Source: Actinomycetes bacterium
GTDB taxonomy: Bacteria; Actinomycetota; Acidimicrobiia; Acidimicrobiales; RAAP-2
Direction of reading: 5' to 3'
Length of the DNA: 16,762 nt
NCBI GenBank assembly: GCA_021791615.1
Contig: JAJYWG010000370.1
Location: 1-16,762, forward strand
The translations under genes were made by a program, and so were the position numbers. Below, in pieces: positions 1 to 6,908 of this stretch (positions within the stretch are counted from its first letter, which is position 1; each line of letters begins with the position of its first letter). Under the pieces are notes generated by a model. That model saw only the letters and a program-made list of their open reading frames with translations, was not told the origin of the DNA and ran no database searches.

Positions 1-1
1 G

Positions 2-1849
2 CATCTCGCCCAGCTCGTCTTCGGGGCCGGGGCCGTGGAGGCCTCGTTCGGACGAGTCGCCGAAACGCTCGAGCAGTGGGGCTATCGGGACTCCCCGGCC
101 GCCAAGCACCAGCTCCGAGGCGTCATCAGTCAGGCGTTCCTGGTCAACGGGAGCCCTTTGCTGGGGGACCTCAGCACCGAGAGCTTCGCCCGCCTCCGAG
201 AGCACCCGGCAACCGGCACCTACCAGCTGCCAGTGCTCTACGCGCTCCAACGTGCAGTTGCCGTCCTCGGTCACTGTGACCCGCCGGTGCGCACTGGCCA
301 CAACGCCGCACCGATCATCGAAGGTGCTCATCCCGACTGGGTCCGATGGATCGAGCGCTGGCACGCCACCTCGACGCTCACGCCGAAAGTCCGGGCCATC
401 ATCCGCACGATCATGGCGAAAGCTGGGCGCTGGCTGGCGGCAGAGCACCCCGAGATCACCGAGCCCGCCCAGTGGACCCGCCAGGTCTGCGCCGCGTGGG
501 TGGCGGCCGTCGACCGGATGGCTGTCGGCGACTACGTACAGCGGCGCGACGCCCTCGCCGGCCGGGTCGGCACGCCCATCTCCCCACGCACCAAGGCCCA
601 CGTCCTCATGGCCAGCCGCACGTTCTTCCGGGACTGCCAGGAGTGGGAGTGGTTCCCCCGCCGTTTCGACCCTTCGCGCGCTCTCGCTGTCCCGCACAGC
701 ATCGCCGCGTTGATCGCCACCGACCCCCGGGTCATTGCCGACGACCTGTGGGCCAAGCTCTTGTGGGCCGGGCTCAACCTCGAAGCCGGCGACCTGCCGG
801 GCAACTCTGCGGATACCTACTACCCGATGGAGCTGATCCGAGCGGTGACCCTCACCTGGCTGTTCAGCGGGTTGCGCTCCGACGAGATCACCCGGCTCCG
901 CGTCGGCTGTGTCCGCTGGCAGCACAACGGGAACCTCATCCCCGGCGACGCCCCCGACGTGCTCGCCGAAGACGCGATCTGCCTGCTCGACGTGCCCGTG
1001 CACAAGACCGGGACTGCCTTCACCAAGCCGGTCGACCCCCTTCTCGGACAGGCGATCGAGGTTTGGCAGCGCGTTCGGCCATCGCAGCCGAAGACCCTCG
1101 ACCGCAAGACCGCCGAACGAGTCGACATCCTCTTCGCCGTCCGTGCTCAGCCCGTCGCCCGCAACTACCTCAACCGGACGGTCATCCCCGCCCTGTGCAC
1201 CAAAGCCGGCGTGCCACCGGCGGATGTGCGCGGCAAGATCACGAGCCACCGGGCCCGCTCGACGATCGCCAGCCAGCTCTATAACGCCAAGGAGCCGATG
1301 ACGTTGTTCGAGCTGCAGGCCTGGCTCGGCCACCGGAGCCCGGCCAGCACCCAGCACTACGCCAAGATCAGCCCAGCGACGTTGTCGAAGGCCTACACCG
1401 AGGCCGGCTACTTCGCCCGCAACCTGCGGACGATCGAAGTCCTCCTCGACCGCGATGCCGTCACTGCGGGGAATGCCGGCGATGGGGCCCCTTGGCAGCA
1501 CTACGACCTCGGTCACGGCTACTGCTACTGCAGCTACAGCTTCTTCGAGCAGTGCCCGCACCGGATGGCCTGTGCTCGGTGCGACTTCTACATCCCGAAG
1601 CTCTCGAGCCGAACTCAGCTCCTCGAGGGCAAAGAGCACCTCCAGCGCATGCTCGTCACCGTCCCGCTCACCGACGACGAGCGGGCAGCGGTCGAGGACG
1701 GTCACGCTGCTCTCGGAGCGCTCGCCGAACGGTTGCGCGAGGTGCCCAGCCCGGCAGGCCCCACGCCCAAATCACTCGGCACTACTGTCACGGCGACCAA
1801 GCTCCCGAACGTCCGCCTGCGACCGACTCGGCGGACCAAGGGGACTTGA
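2..1849 (+). CDS. Tyrosine recombinase/integrase with Cys-rich C-terminal tail (5' partial)
   Basis: Probable DNA strand-exchange enzyme of a mobile element. The frame is open from base 2 to the TGA at 1847-1849. The first in-window start is the GTG at 35, but the same frame continues upstream without a stop, so the gene probably begins outside the window. Numbering from 35, a complete tyrosine-recombinase catalytic set is visible: R281 in SGLRSDEI, probably K324 in VHKTG, H405 and R408 in SHRARST, H433 in LGHRS and the nucleophile Y442 in HYAKI. After the catalytic domain comes a Cys/His-rich segment at about 495-517 (GYCYCSY, then CPHRMACARC) that probably binds metal, as in large Tn554 TnpB-like integrases. 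Such proteins often sit in two- or three-gene recombinase clusters, but any partner would be to the left. Nothing suggests inactivation. Family call firm, element type uncertain. Confidence 0.85.
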   Translation, partial: HLAQLVFGAGAVEASFGRVAETLEQWGYRDSPAAKHQLRGVISQAFLVNGSPLLGDLSTESFARLREHPATGTYQLPVLYALQRAVAVLGHCDPPVRTGHNAAPIIEGAHPDWVRWIERWHATSTLTPKVRAIIRTIMAKAGRWLAAEHPEITEPAQWTRQVCAAWVAAVDRMAVGDYVQRRDALAGRVGTPISPRTKAHVLMASRTFFRDCQEWEWFPRRFDPSRALAVPHSIAALIATDPRVIADDLWAKLLWAGLNLEAGDLPGNSADTYYPMELIRAVTLTWLFSGLRSDEITRLRVGCVRWQHNGNLIPGDAPDVLAEDAICLLDVPVHKTGTAFTKPVDPLLGQAIEVWQRVRPSQPKTLDRKTAERVDILFAVRAQPVARNYLNRTVIPALCTKAGVPPADVRGKITSHRARSTIASQLYNAKEPMTLFELQAWLGHRSPASTQHYAKISPATLSKAYTEAGYFARNLRTIEVLLDRDAVTAGNAGDGAPWQHYDLGHGYCYCSYSFFEQCPHRMACARCDFYIPKLSSRTQLLEGKEHLQRMLVTVPLTDDERAAVEDGHAALGALAERLREVPSPAGPTPKSLGTTVTATKLPNVRLRPTRRTKGT

Positions 1850-1865
1850 CAAGCCAGATTCCACA

Positions 1866-2395
1866 GAATGGCGACGGTGATCGACCTGGCCAGTCGCCGG
1901 GTGGTCGGCTGGGCACTCGCCGACCATATACGCACCGAGCTGGTCGAAGATGCCCTTACGATGGCCGTTCTCACCCGCCGGCCCGACAAGGGCATGATCT
2001 TCCACTCCGACCGTGGAAGCCAGTACACGAGTCTCGACTACGCGACGTTGGCCCGGGAGAACGGGGTCGTCCTCTCGGTCGGCATGGCCGGTGAACGCCT
2101 GTTGACCGGCCAATGTGGAGGCTGGCCGGTGCTGGACGCCGGGTGGCTGTGGAGAACGGCCTCTACAAGGCCGAGTGCGTCTACGGACCCGACGCCAACG
2201 GCTGGGACGACGTCAGCCACCTCGAGCTGGCCACCCTCTCGTGGGTGCAGTGGTTCAACGAGGCCCGTCTTCACAGCCACTGTGGAGATGTACCACCGGT
2301 AGAGTTCGAAGCGGCGTTCTACGCTGCCCAGCAAGCCGACCAATCAGTGGTTGGAATCCAATAGCCACAGCCTCCATCGAACCCAGCGTGGTTCA
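1866..2395 (+). mobile_element. IS3-family element, right-hand remnant
   Basis: Remains of an IS3-family insertion sequence: the C-terminal half of the transposase and a likely right terminal repeat at 2370-2395, whose outer end reads GTGGTTCA, i.e. TGAACC on the other strand. That terminus resembles the ends of actinobacterial IS3 elements as I remember them. Immediately beyond 2395 the reverse-strand IS630 coding sequence begins mid-gene, so this end looks like a real insertion junction. The left end, orfA and the first part of orfB are gone; the remnant starts about 16 bp after the recombinase stop codon. Confidence 0.65.
1868..2364 (+). pseudogene. IS3-family transposase (OrfB), truncated and frameshifted
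   Basis: Fragment of an rve/DDE-type IS3 transposase. The first frame gives VIDLASRRVVGW and HSDRGSQYTS, the latter holding the second catalytic Asp. Homology then moves into another frame, which starts around 2113 and reads ENGLYKAECV, ELATLSWVQWFNEARLHSH and VPPVEFEAAFY up to the TAG at 2364. The part between SVG and the ENGLYK block is about 35 nt longer than expected and scrambled, so the shift comes with an insertion. The DITY block with the first catalytic Asp and the whole N-terminal region are missing. The ATG at 1868 is therefore only an internal Met of the ancestral protein. It cannot encode an active transposase. Confidence 0.85.
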
Positions 2396-2398
2396 GAG

Positions 2399-3078
2399 CG
2401 CGCCTCCCCGTTCGTACTCGAACTCGACGCGCACATCGCGTCGAGGCGCAGTGCCGAGGGTCTCATGACAGCGGACCCGCGCCTCGATAGAGGTCTTCTC
2501 GTCAGAGGAGACGACGAAGTCGTCGTCCCCCAAGGGCTTACTTTCCAGGCACCGGCGTACGGCTCAAGCACATGAGACGCCTTCACCTCGAAGTCGGGGT
2601 CTCTTGGAAATATCAGGAGCGGTGCTGCCAAGGCTCGATCGCATCCTGCGAGAGCCAGCGCCAGATCGTGGAGACGGAGATCTCGGCGAGGATGTTCCGC
2701 CCGATGACCTCGGCTCGGATGTCGGGAACGTAAACGCGGCTGAGCGGTACGCCGAGGCGGCGCGGCACCTCGCACGCGAGCGACTTGACGGCGACGACCA
2801 CCTCAGGCGGGAAAGGCCGGGGGTCGAGCGCCCCTCGGACGCTCCTCCAGGCCGGCAAGGCCCTTGGCGAAGAAGTGCTTTCGCCATTTGGACACGATCA
2901 CCCGGTTGGTATCGAGACGGGTGGCGATCTCCTCGTTGTCCAACCCCTCGGCCGTCGTGAGCATGATCTTGGCCCGGATGACATCTCGATACGGTGACGT
3001 ATAGCGCCGGGCTCTCGCCTCAAGCTCGCGGCGCTGATCGGCCGTGAGGTCCAGCAGATACGGGCTTTTCCTGGTCAT
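2399..3078 (-). pseudogene. IS630-family transposase, multiply frameshifted and truncated
   Basis: Read right to left, an IS630-type transposase is recognisable across several frames. An N-terminal helix-turn-helix region starts at the ATG at 3078 (MTRKSPYLLDL, later EEIATRLDTNRVIVSKW, then GLAGLEERPRGARPP). A frame change lies in the five-C run at 2819-2823. Next come PRPFPPEVVVAVKSLACEVP and ISVSTIWRWLSQDAIEPWQH. A base appears to be missing where SWIFPRD is expected near 2615. IFPRDPDFEVKA follows, then another shift near 2550, then GDDDFVVSSDEKTSIEAR, which holds the first DDE Asp. Homology stops at EYERGGAL near 2399, exactly where the IS3 right end begins; the remaining catalytic region is lost. 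An alternative GTG start at 3111 adds eleven residues and is less likely. Confidence 0.85.
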
Positions 3079-3111
3079 CGGCCCCCTCTCCGGGGAGCCC
3101 ATAGGCTCCAC

Positions 3112-3223
3112 CGGAGCCCCTGGTCACGTCATCGTCGTTACATCAATGTATTTATGCCGGGACCCACTTGGTGTCGCTGAGATCGGCTTCGGTTCTTGGT
3201 CCAGAGGTGTCTAGCCTCTGGTC
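3112..3223 (+). promoter_or_regulatory. Leader/promoter region of bluB-cobT
   Basis: Non-coding stretch between the IS630 remnant and bluB-cobT. It has an unusually A+T-rich patch around 3138-3156, including the palindrome TACATCAATGTA at 3139-3150, which could be promoter or operator sequence or leftover IS end. No cobalamin-riboswitch motif is present. I could not assign convincing -35/-10 boxes. Confidence 0.35.
3201..3221 (+). promoter_or_regulatory. Perfect hairpin just before bluB-cobT start
   Basis: CCAGAGG (3201-3207) and CCTCTGG (3215-3221) form a perfect 7-bp inverted repeat with the 7-nt loop TGTCTAG. The stem ends two bases before the GTG at 3224, and its left arm contains the only GAGG-like ribosome-binding sequence near that start. 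It could hide the translation start or act as a protein-binding site. The structure is seen; the function is inferred. Confidence 0.45.
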
Positions 3224-4957
3224 GTGGACGAATCCGTGTGGCCGCGACCAGTCCCGTTGGTCGGTGATTCGACGTCAGCGGCCCAGCGTTCCGCGGATCC
3301 TGCAGGATGGTCATTCGATGCGATGACGGTGAGGGCAGTACACGCGGTCCTCGCCGCGAGGCGGGACGTCCGCCGCTTCCGGCCCGACGAGGTGCCGCCG
3401 GAGGTGGTGAGGCAGGTGCTCATGGCGGGCCATCAGGCCCCGTCCGTCGGGCACTCCCAGCCCTGGCGCTTTGTCGTCGTTCGGGATCAGAGAACGCGTG
3501 ACCGTGCAGCGCTCATGGCCGACCGCGAGCGGCTTCGACAGGCCGAGATCCTCACTGAGGACCGGAGGGCGCGACTGCTCGACCTGCAGCTCGAGGGCAT
3601 CAGGGAGGCACCAGTTGGGGTGGTTGTTGCCTGTGACCGGCGGGTGCCGGCCGGAGGCGTGCTCGGCCGGGCCAGCTTTTCCGATGCTGACATGTGGAGC
3701 TGTGCCTGCGCCATCGAGAACATGTGGCTAGCGGCTCGGGCGGTCGGGCTCGGCCTCGGCTGGGTGACGCTGTTCCTCCCCGAGGAGCTGGCTGGGTTGC
3801 TGGGTCTGCCGCAAGGGATTGAGACGCTGGGTTGGCTCTGTATCGGATGGCCGGACGAGAGGCCCCCCAGCCCCGGATTGGAGCGGCACGGCTGGTCGGA
3901 GCGCATGCCGCTCGAGGACGTCATCGTGGAGGAGCGTTGGCCGTCTGCTGACGGGCCCGCAGCTCCCGTGTCACACCTGGCCGGTCCCGAGCCTGCGTCG
4001 GTCGTCGCCGGGCGCGATGAGGGTGACCATCGACTGACCGTTCCCGGCTCGCTCGGGGTGCTCGACCTCATCGTGAACCGGGTTCTGGCGCTGCGGCCGG
4101 AACCGCCGACGTCGGGGACGCTCGTCGTCGCGGCCGGCCACCATCCGGTGACGAGGTACGGGGTGTCGGCCTTCTCACCTTCGGTCACTGCCGATGTCCT
4201 GGCGGCCACTCGAGCCGGCGTGTCGCTTGGGGCGGTGACGGCAGGCCAGGTCGGCCTGGCCGTCGAAGCGGTGGACGCCGTCGCTACCCGGCAGACCGGC
4301 GACATGGTCACCGCCGACGCACTTGATCCCGTCGATGTCGAGGTTCTCTTCCGCTCGGGGGAGGAGATTGGGCGACGGCTCGCGGAGGACGGGCTCGTCT
4401 GCCTCGGAGAGGTCGGCATCGGCAACACGACCGTAGCGGCCACTCTGGGCTGCGCCTTGCTGGGGATGGACGTGGATGAAGCCGTCGGTCTGGGTGCGGC
4501 GGCAGACTCCGCCATGGTGCGGCGGAAACGCGATGTCGTCGCGGCCGCGCTGAAGCGGGCCCGCTCGGCTCACGGTAAGCGGCTCTGTCAGCCGGAGGTG
4601 GCCCTCGCCGCGGTCGGCGGTCCCGAGATCGCGTTCCTCGCCGGGCTGACCGTAGCCGTCGCGGGAGCTCGGGCACCCGTGGTCCTCGACGGGTTGGTCA
4701 CGTCTCTCGCTGCGCTGGTCGCCGTGCGCATCGAACCTGCGGTCCAGAGCGCCTTGGTGGCGGGCCAGCGCAGCCGAGAGTTGGCCCACGGCCGGGTACT
4801 GGCGGAGCTGGGCCTCGAACCGCTGCTGCAGCTCCGCCTGCGCGCTGGAGAGGGCGTCGGTGCTTGCCTCGCCGCCCAGATGGTGTTGGCGGCCGTACGC
4901 TCGCGCCAGGCGACGGCCACGGTCGAGGAGCAGTGCGCTAAGACCGACCTTCGCTGA
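3224..4957 (+). CDS. bluB-cobT: BluB-CobT fusion: DMB synthase and nicotinate-nucleotide:DMB phosphoribosyltransferase
   Basis: A 577-aa bifunctional protein for the lower ligand of cobalamin. Residues ~30-235 are a flavin-nitroreductase-fold BluB domain, which cleaves reduced FMN with O2 to 5,6-dimethylbenzimidazole; RRDVRRFRPDEVP (46-58), HQAPSVGHSQPWRF and GLGLGWVTLF are visible. Residues ~265-570 are CobT, which transfers DMB to nicotinate mononucleotide to give alpha-ribazole phosphate: PGSLG, EVGIGNTTVAATLG, VLDGLVTSLAAL, GQRSRELAHGRVLAELGLEP and RAGEGVGACLAAQ with the expected catalytic-type Glu. The usual AADHGV-like motif reads AAGHHPV, a divergence worth noting. The GTG at 3224 gives the longest frame; the ATG at 3323 (MTVRAVHAVLAARRD) would still keep the BluB core and is an alternative. 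It stands alone, convergent with the minus-strand cob operon. Confidence 0.92.
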   Translation: MDESVWPRPVPLVGDSTSAAQRSADPAGWSFDAMTVRAVHAVLAARRDVRRFRPDEVPPEVVRQVLMAGHQAPSVGHSQPWRFVVVRDQRTRDRAALMADRERLRQAEILTEDRRARLLDLQLEGIREAPVGVVVACDRRVPAGGVLGRASFSDADMWSCACAIENMWLAARAVGLGLGWVTLFLPEELAGLLGLPQGIETLGWLCIGWPDERPPSPGLERHGWSERMPLEDVIVEERWPSADGPAAPVSHLAGPEPASVVAGRDEGDHRLTVPGSLGVLDLIVNRVLALRPEPPTSGTLVVAAGHHPVTRYGVSAFSPSVTADVLAATRAGVSLGAVTAGQVGLAVEAVDAVATRQTGDMVTADALDPVDVEVLFRSGEEIGRRLAEDGLVCLGEVGIGNTTVAATLGCALLGMDVDEAVGLGAAADSAMVRRKRDVVAAALKRARSAHGKRLCQPEVALAAVGGPEIAFLAGLTVAVAGARAPVVLDGLVTSLAALVAVRIEPAVQSALVAGQRSRELAHGRVLAELGLEPLLQLRLRAGEGVGACLAAQMVLAAVRSRQATATVEEQCAKTDLR

Positions 4958-4966
4958 GCGTACCGG

Positions 4967-5135
4967 CTACACGCTTCGACGCAGGAGATAGGTGTCCATC
5001 ACCTCCTCGGCGTTCCCTGGCTGCGGGTCGCGCCGCCACGATCTCTTGGGCGGCGACGTCCGACTTGCCCTTCGGCGATTGGTGACTGCTGCCGAAATGA
5101 GCACCCCAGGAGATGGTGACCCCGGTCGGGTACTG
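4967..5135 (-). pseudogene. Decayed 3'-terminal fragment of a second cobF
   Basis: Downstream of the cobC-like gene, the minus strand carries a degraded copy of the last ~55 codons of a precorrin-6A synthase. One frame reads TGVTISWGAHFG and DVAAQEIVAARPAARERRG, matching GLHIYWGADLG and EVADAILARRAEIRSRRG of the intact CobF encoded at 5781-6545. After a one-base shift the other frame reads VMDTYLLRRSV and stops at 4967, matching VMDTYLLRQ at the intact C-terminus. No start codon or N-terminal part is present, so it is a relic. It implies an old duplication or exchange at this end of the operon. Confidence 0.7.
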
Positions 5136-5142
5136 CGAGCGT

Positions 5143-5784
5143 CTATGAGCGCTGTCGGCGCAAACGCGGCCCTGTCCCGCCGGTGCTTGAGACGCCAGCC
5201 AGCGCTGGGCCTTCCAGCGGCCGGATTCGGCAACCGCGACGCCCGTCCAGCGCGACGACCGCGCCGTTCGGCACTGGGTTCGAGACGTCGAACGCCGCGG
5301 CGATCCCCGTGACATGGGCCAGCAGGCAGCGGATCGTGTCCCCGTGGGTCACGACCACCGCCACCTCCGTCGGGTCCAGGTCATCGAGCGCGGCGGCCAC
5401 TCGCTCGGCCACCTGGCGCGCCGATTCACCTCCTCCGATCGGCGCATCCGGGCCGACCCGGGTACCGGCCAGCTCGGCGTCGGTCTCTTCGTACCCCTAC
5501 CCCTCGAGCCGTCCGAGGCACTGCTCACGCCAGCGCCCATCGAGGTGGATCGGGACCGCCAGGGTACCGGCAACGATCCGCGCGGTCTGGACCGCCCGGA
5601 CCAGGTCGCTGGCGATCACGGAGCGGGTCGCCTGACCGTTCAGCTTGGCGTCGGCGTGGATCGCTTGCGCCGCGGCGGACGCCTGGCGCCGCCCGAGATC
5701 GATCAGCCCCGGGTGGGGGATCTGCCCCTGGGTCCGGCGCAGGAGGTTCCACTCCGACTGGCCGTGGCGGACCAGATAGATCAT
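5143..5784 (-). pseudogene. cobC: CobC-like histidine phosphatase interrupted by an in-frame amber codon
   Basis: Histidine (phosphoglycerate-mutase type) phosphatase, probably alpha-ribazole-phosphate phosphatase from its operon context. The ATG at 5784 overlaps the cobF stop as ATGA. The N-terminal motif LVRHGQSEWN (phospho-acceptor H7), SDLVRAVQTA and WREQCLGRLEG are present. Codon 96 is TAG (complement of 5497-5499). The same frame then continues as GYEETDAELAG and VAVVVTHGDTIRCLL, with the second active-site His at ~147, to the TGA at 5143. Total length is 213 codons, normal for the family, with no frameshift. A single base change such as TGG or CAG to TAG would explain it. The 95-aa product made without readthrough lacks the second catalytic His. 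Sequencing error, recent nonsense mutation and amber readthrough cannot be separated here. Confidence 0.8.
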
Positions 5785-6545
5785 CGGTGTGGGATGTCCT
5801 GGCGGAGGAGGTAGGTGTCCATCACCCATCCTCGGCGGGACCGGATCTCGGCCCGCCGGGCCAGGATCGCGTCCGCCACCTCTCCCAGCTCGCCCGAGAC
5901 GATCGCCTGGTCGGGGCCGCCCAGGTCCGCACCCCAGTAGATGTGCAGGCCGTCAGGATCGACATGCTGGAAGGAGCAGTGCCCGTCGAGCATGACGACC
6001 ACGTCGTGGCAGGCCGAAGGGATCCCCTCCTCGGCCAACCGCCGGCCGGTCGTCACCTGGAGCGGCCGCCCGACCCGGGTGAGCGAGATTCGGTGAGCGG
6101 CGGCCAGCATCTGGATGCTGCTGATCCCCGGTACCACCTGCACCTCAAGGTGTCCTCTCGTCCGGCCGGTGTCGAGCACTCGGAGGGTGCTGTCGTAGAA
6201 GGCGGGATCGCCCCATGCCAGGATCCCTGCGGTCTGGCCCGGCTCGAGGTGGGTTTCCATGGCGTCGAGCAGGACATGGCTGCGGGCGGCAGTCCAGTCC
6301 TGCACCGCCTGGGCGTACGCTGTCGTCGAGCGGTCTCGCGGCGGGTCGGGAACCGTGACGAAGCGGTAGTCGCCGGTGCCGATGACCGCTCTGCACAGGT
6401 CCCGGCGCACTTTCACCAGCTCGTCGGCCGCAGACCCTTTCTCAAGGACGAAGAACACGTCGACGCTGCGCAGCGCGTCCAGCGCTTCTTGGGTGAGGTG
6501 ACGGGGGTTCCCCATGCCCACGCCGATCACCTTGACCGTCCTCAT
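5781..6545 (-). CDS. cobF: Precorrin-6A synthase (deacetylating)
   Basis: SAM-dependent C1-methyltransferase of the aerobic pathway. It removes the extruded acetyl group from precorrin-5 and methylates C-1 to give precorrin-6A; it is cytoplasmic. At 254 aa it has normal length. Visible are the N-terminal tetrapyrrole-methylase motif VIGVGMGNPRHLT, the CobF-type VDVFFVLEKGSAADELV, ILAWGDPAFYDS (SAM site), VQVVPGISSIQMLAAA and the C-terminal GLHIYWGADLG and WVMDTYLLR. The ATG start (6545-6543) overlaps the cobE stop as ATGA, and its own stop overlaps the next ATG the same way, so translation is probably coupled. CobF is a marker of the oxygen-dependent route, consistent with cobG in the divergent operon. 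Confidence 0.95.
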   Translation of the reverse strand: MRTVKVIGVGMGNPRHLTQEALDALRSVDVFFVLEKGSAADELVKVRRDLCRAVIGTGDYRFVTVPDPPRDRSTTAYAQAVQDWTAARSHVLLDAMETHLEPGQTAGILAWGDPAFYDSTLRVLDTGRTRGHLEVQVVPGISSIQMLAAAHRISLTRVGRPLQVTTGRRLAEEGIPSACHDVVVMLDGHCSFQHVDPDGLHIYWGADLGGPDQAIVSGELGEVADAILARRAEIRSRRGWVMDTYLLRQDIPHR

Positions 6546-6907
6546 CGCCGATCGCCGACCGCAGCAGCAACCGTCACGTGCTGTCCGACACGCTTGGGGA
6601 TCACGATGCGACTCTCGGTTCCGGCCGCGAGCAGTGCCGCCGCTTCTGCCACGGGTGGGGCGAGCAGTCGTAGCGCAACCGAGCTTGGGCGGCTCGGCAC
6701 TGCAACGGCCTCCAGCTCCCTACGGTCGAAGCCGACCAACCTCGCGCCGAGTTGGACCAGTCGCTGGTCGTCCACCAGCCGGCGGGTCGTTCCCACCACT
6801 GCCACCTCTCCCCATGCCCATCCGGTCTCGGCCAGCACCATGCCCACGACCTCTTGGAGATCGGCGAGTCGAGCGGACGAGGACATGCCCACGCCGAGGG
6901 CGAACAT
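6542..6907 (-). CDS. cobE: CobE / CbiG C-terminal domain protein
   Basis: Small 121-aa protein related to the C-terminal domain of CbiG. CobE is required for aerobic cobalamin synthesis in Pseudomonas-type pathways, but its exact chemistry is not well defined. The product starts MFALGVGMSSSARLADL, where GVGMSS is the usual N-terminal glycine-rich motif. It continues with the paralogue-typical LGARLVGFDRRELEAVAVP and a basic end, IVIPKRVGQHVTVAAAVGDRR. The frame is open farther upstream, but that part overlaps cobL and looks like antisense-type composition; the ATG at 6907, one base after the cobL stop, gives the family length. It is coupled to cobF downstream by an ATGA overlap. Confidence 0.87.
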   Translation of the reverse strand: MFALGVGMSSSARLADLQEVVGMVLAETGWAWGEVAVVGTTRRLVDDQRLVQLGARLVGFDRRELEAVAVPSRPSSVALRLLAPPVAEAAALLAAGTESRIVIPKRVGQHVTVAAAVGDRR

Positions 6908-6908
6908 C

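Noticed and set aside
3487..4515. A 342-codon minus-strand frame inside bluB-cobT
   Set aside because: Ser/Thr/Pro-rich shadow of the real coding strand; no motif, and the plus strand is clearly BluB-CobT.
4957..4990. Possible terminator after bluB-cobT (GCGT...ACGC)
   Set aside because: Only a 4-bp stem with a 9-nt loop and no T-run; too weak to call.
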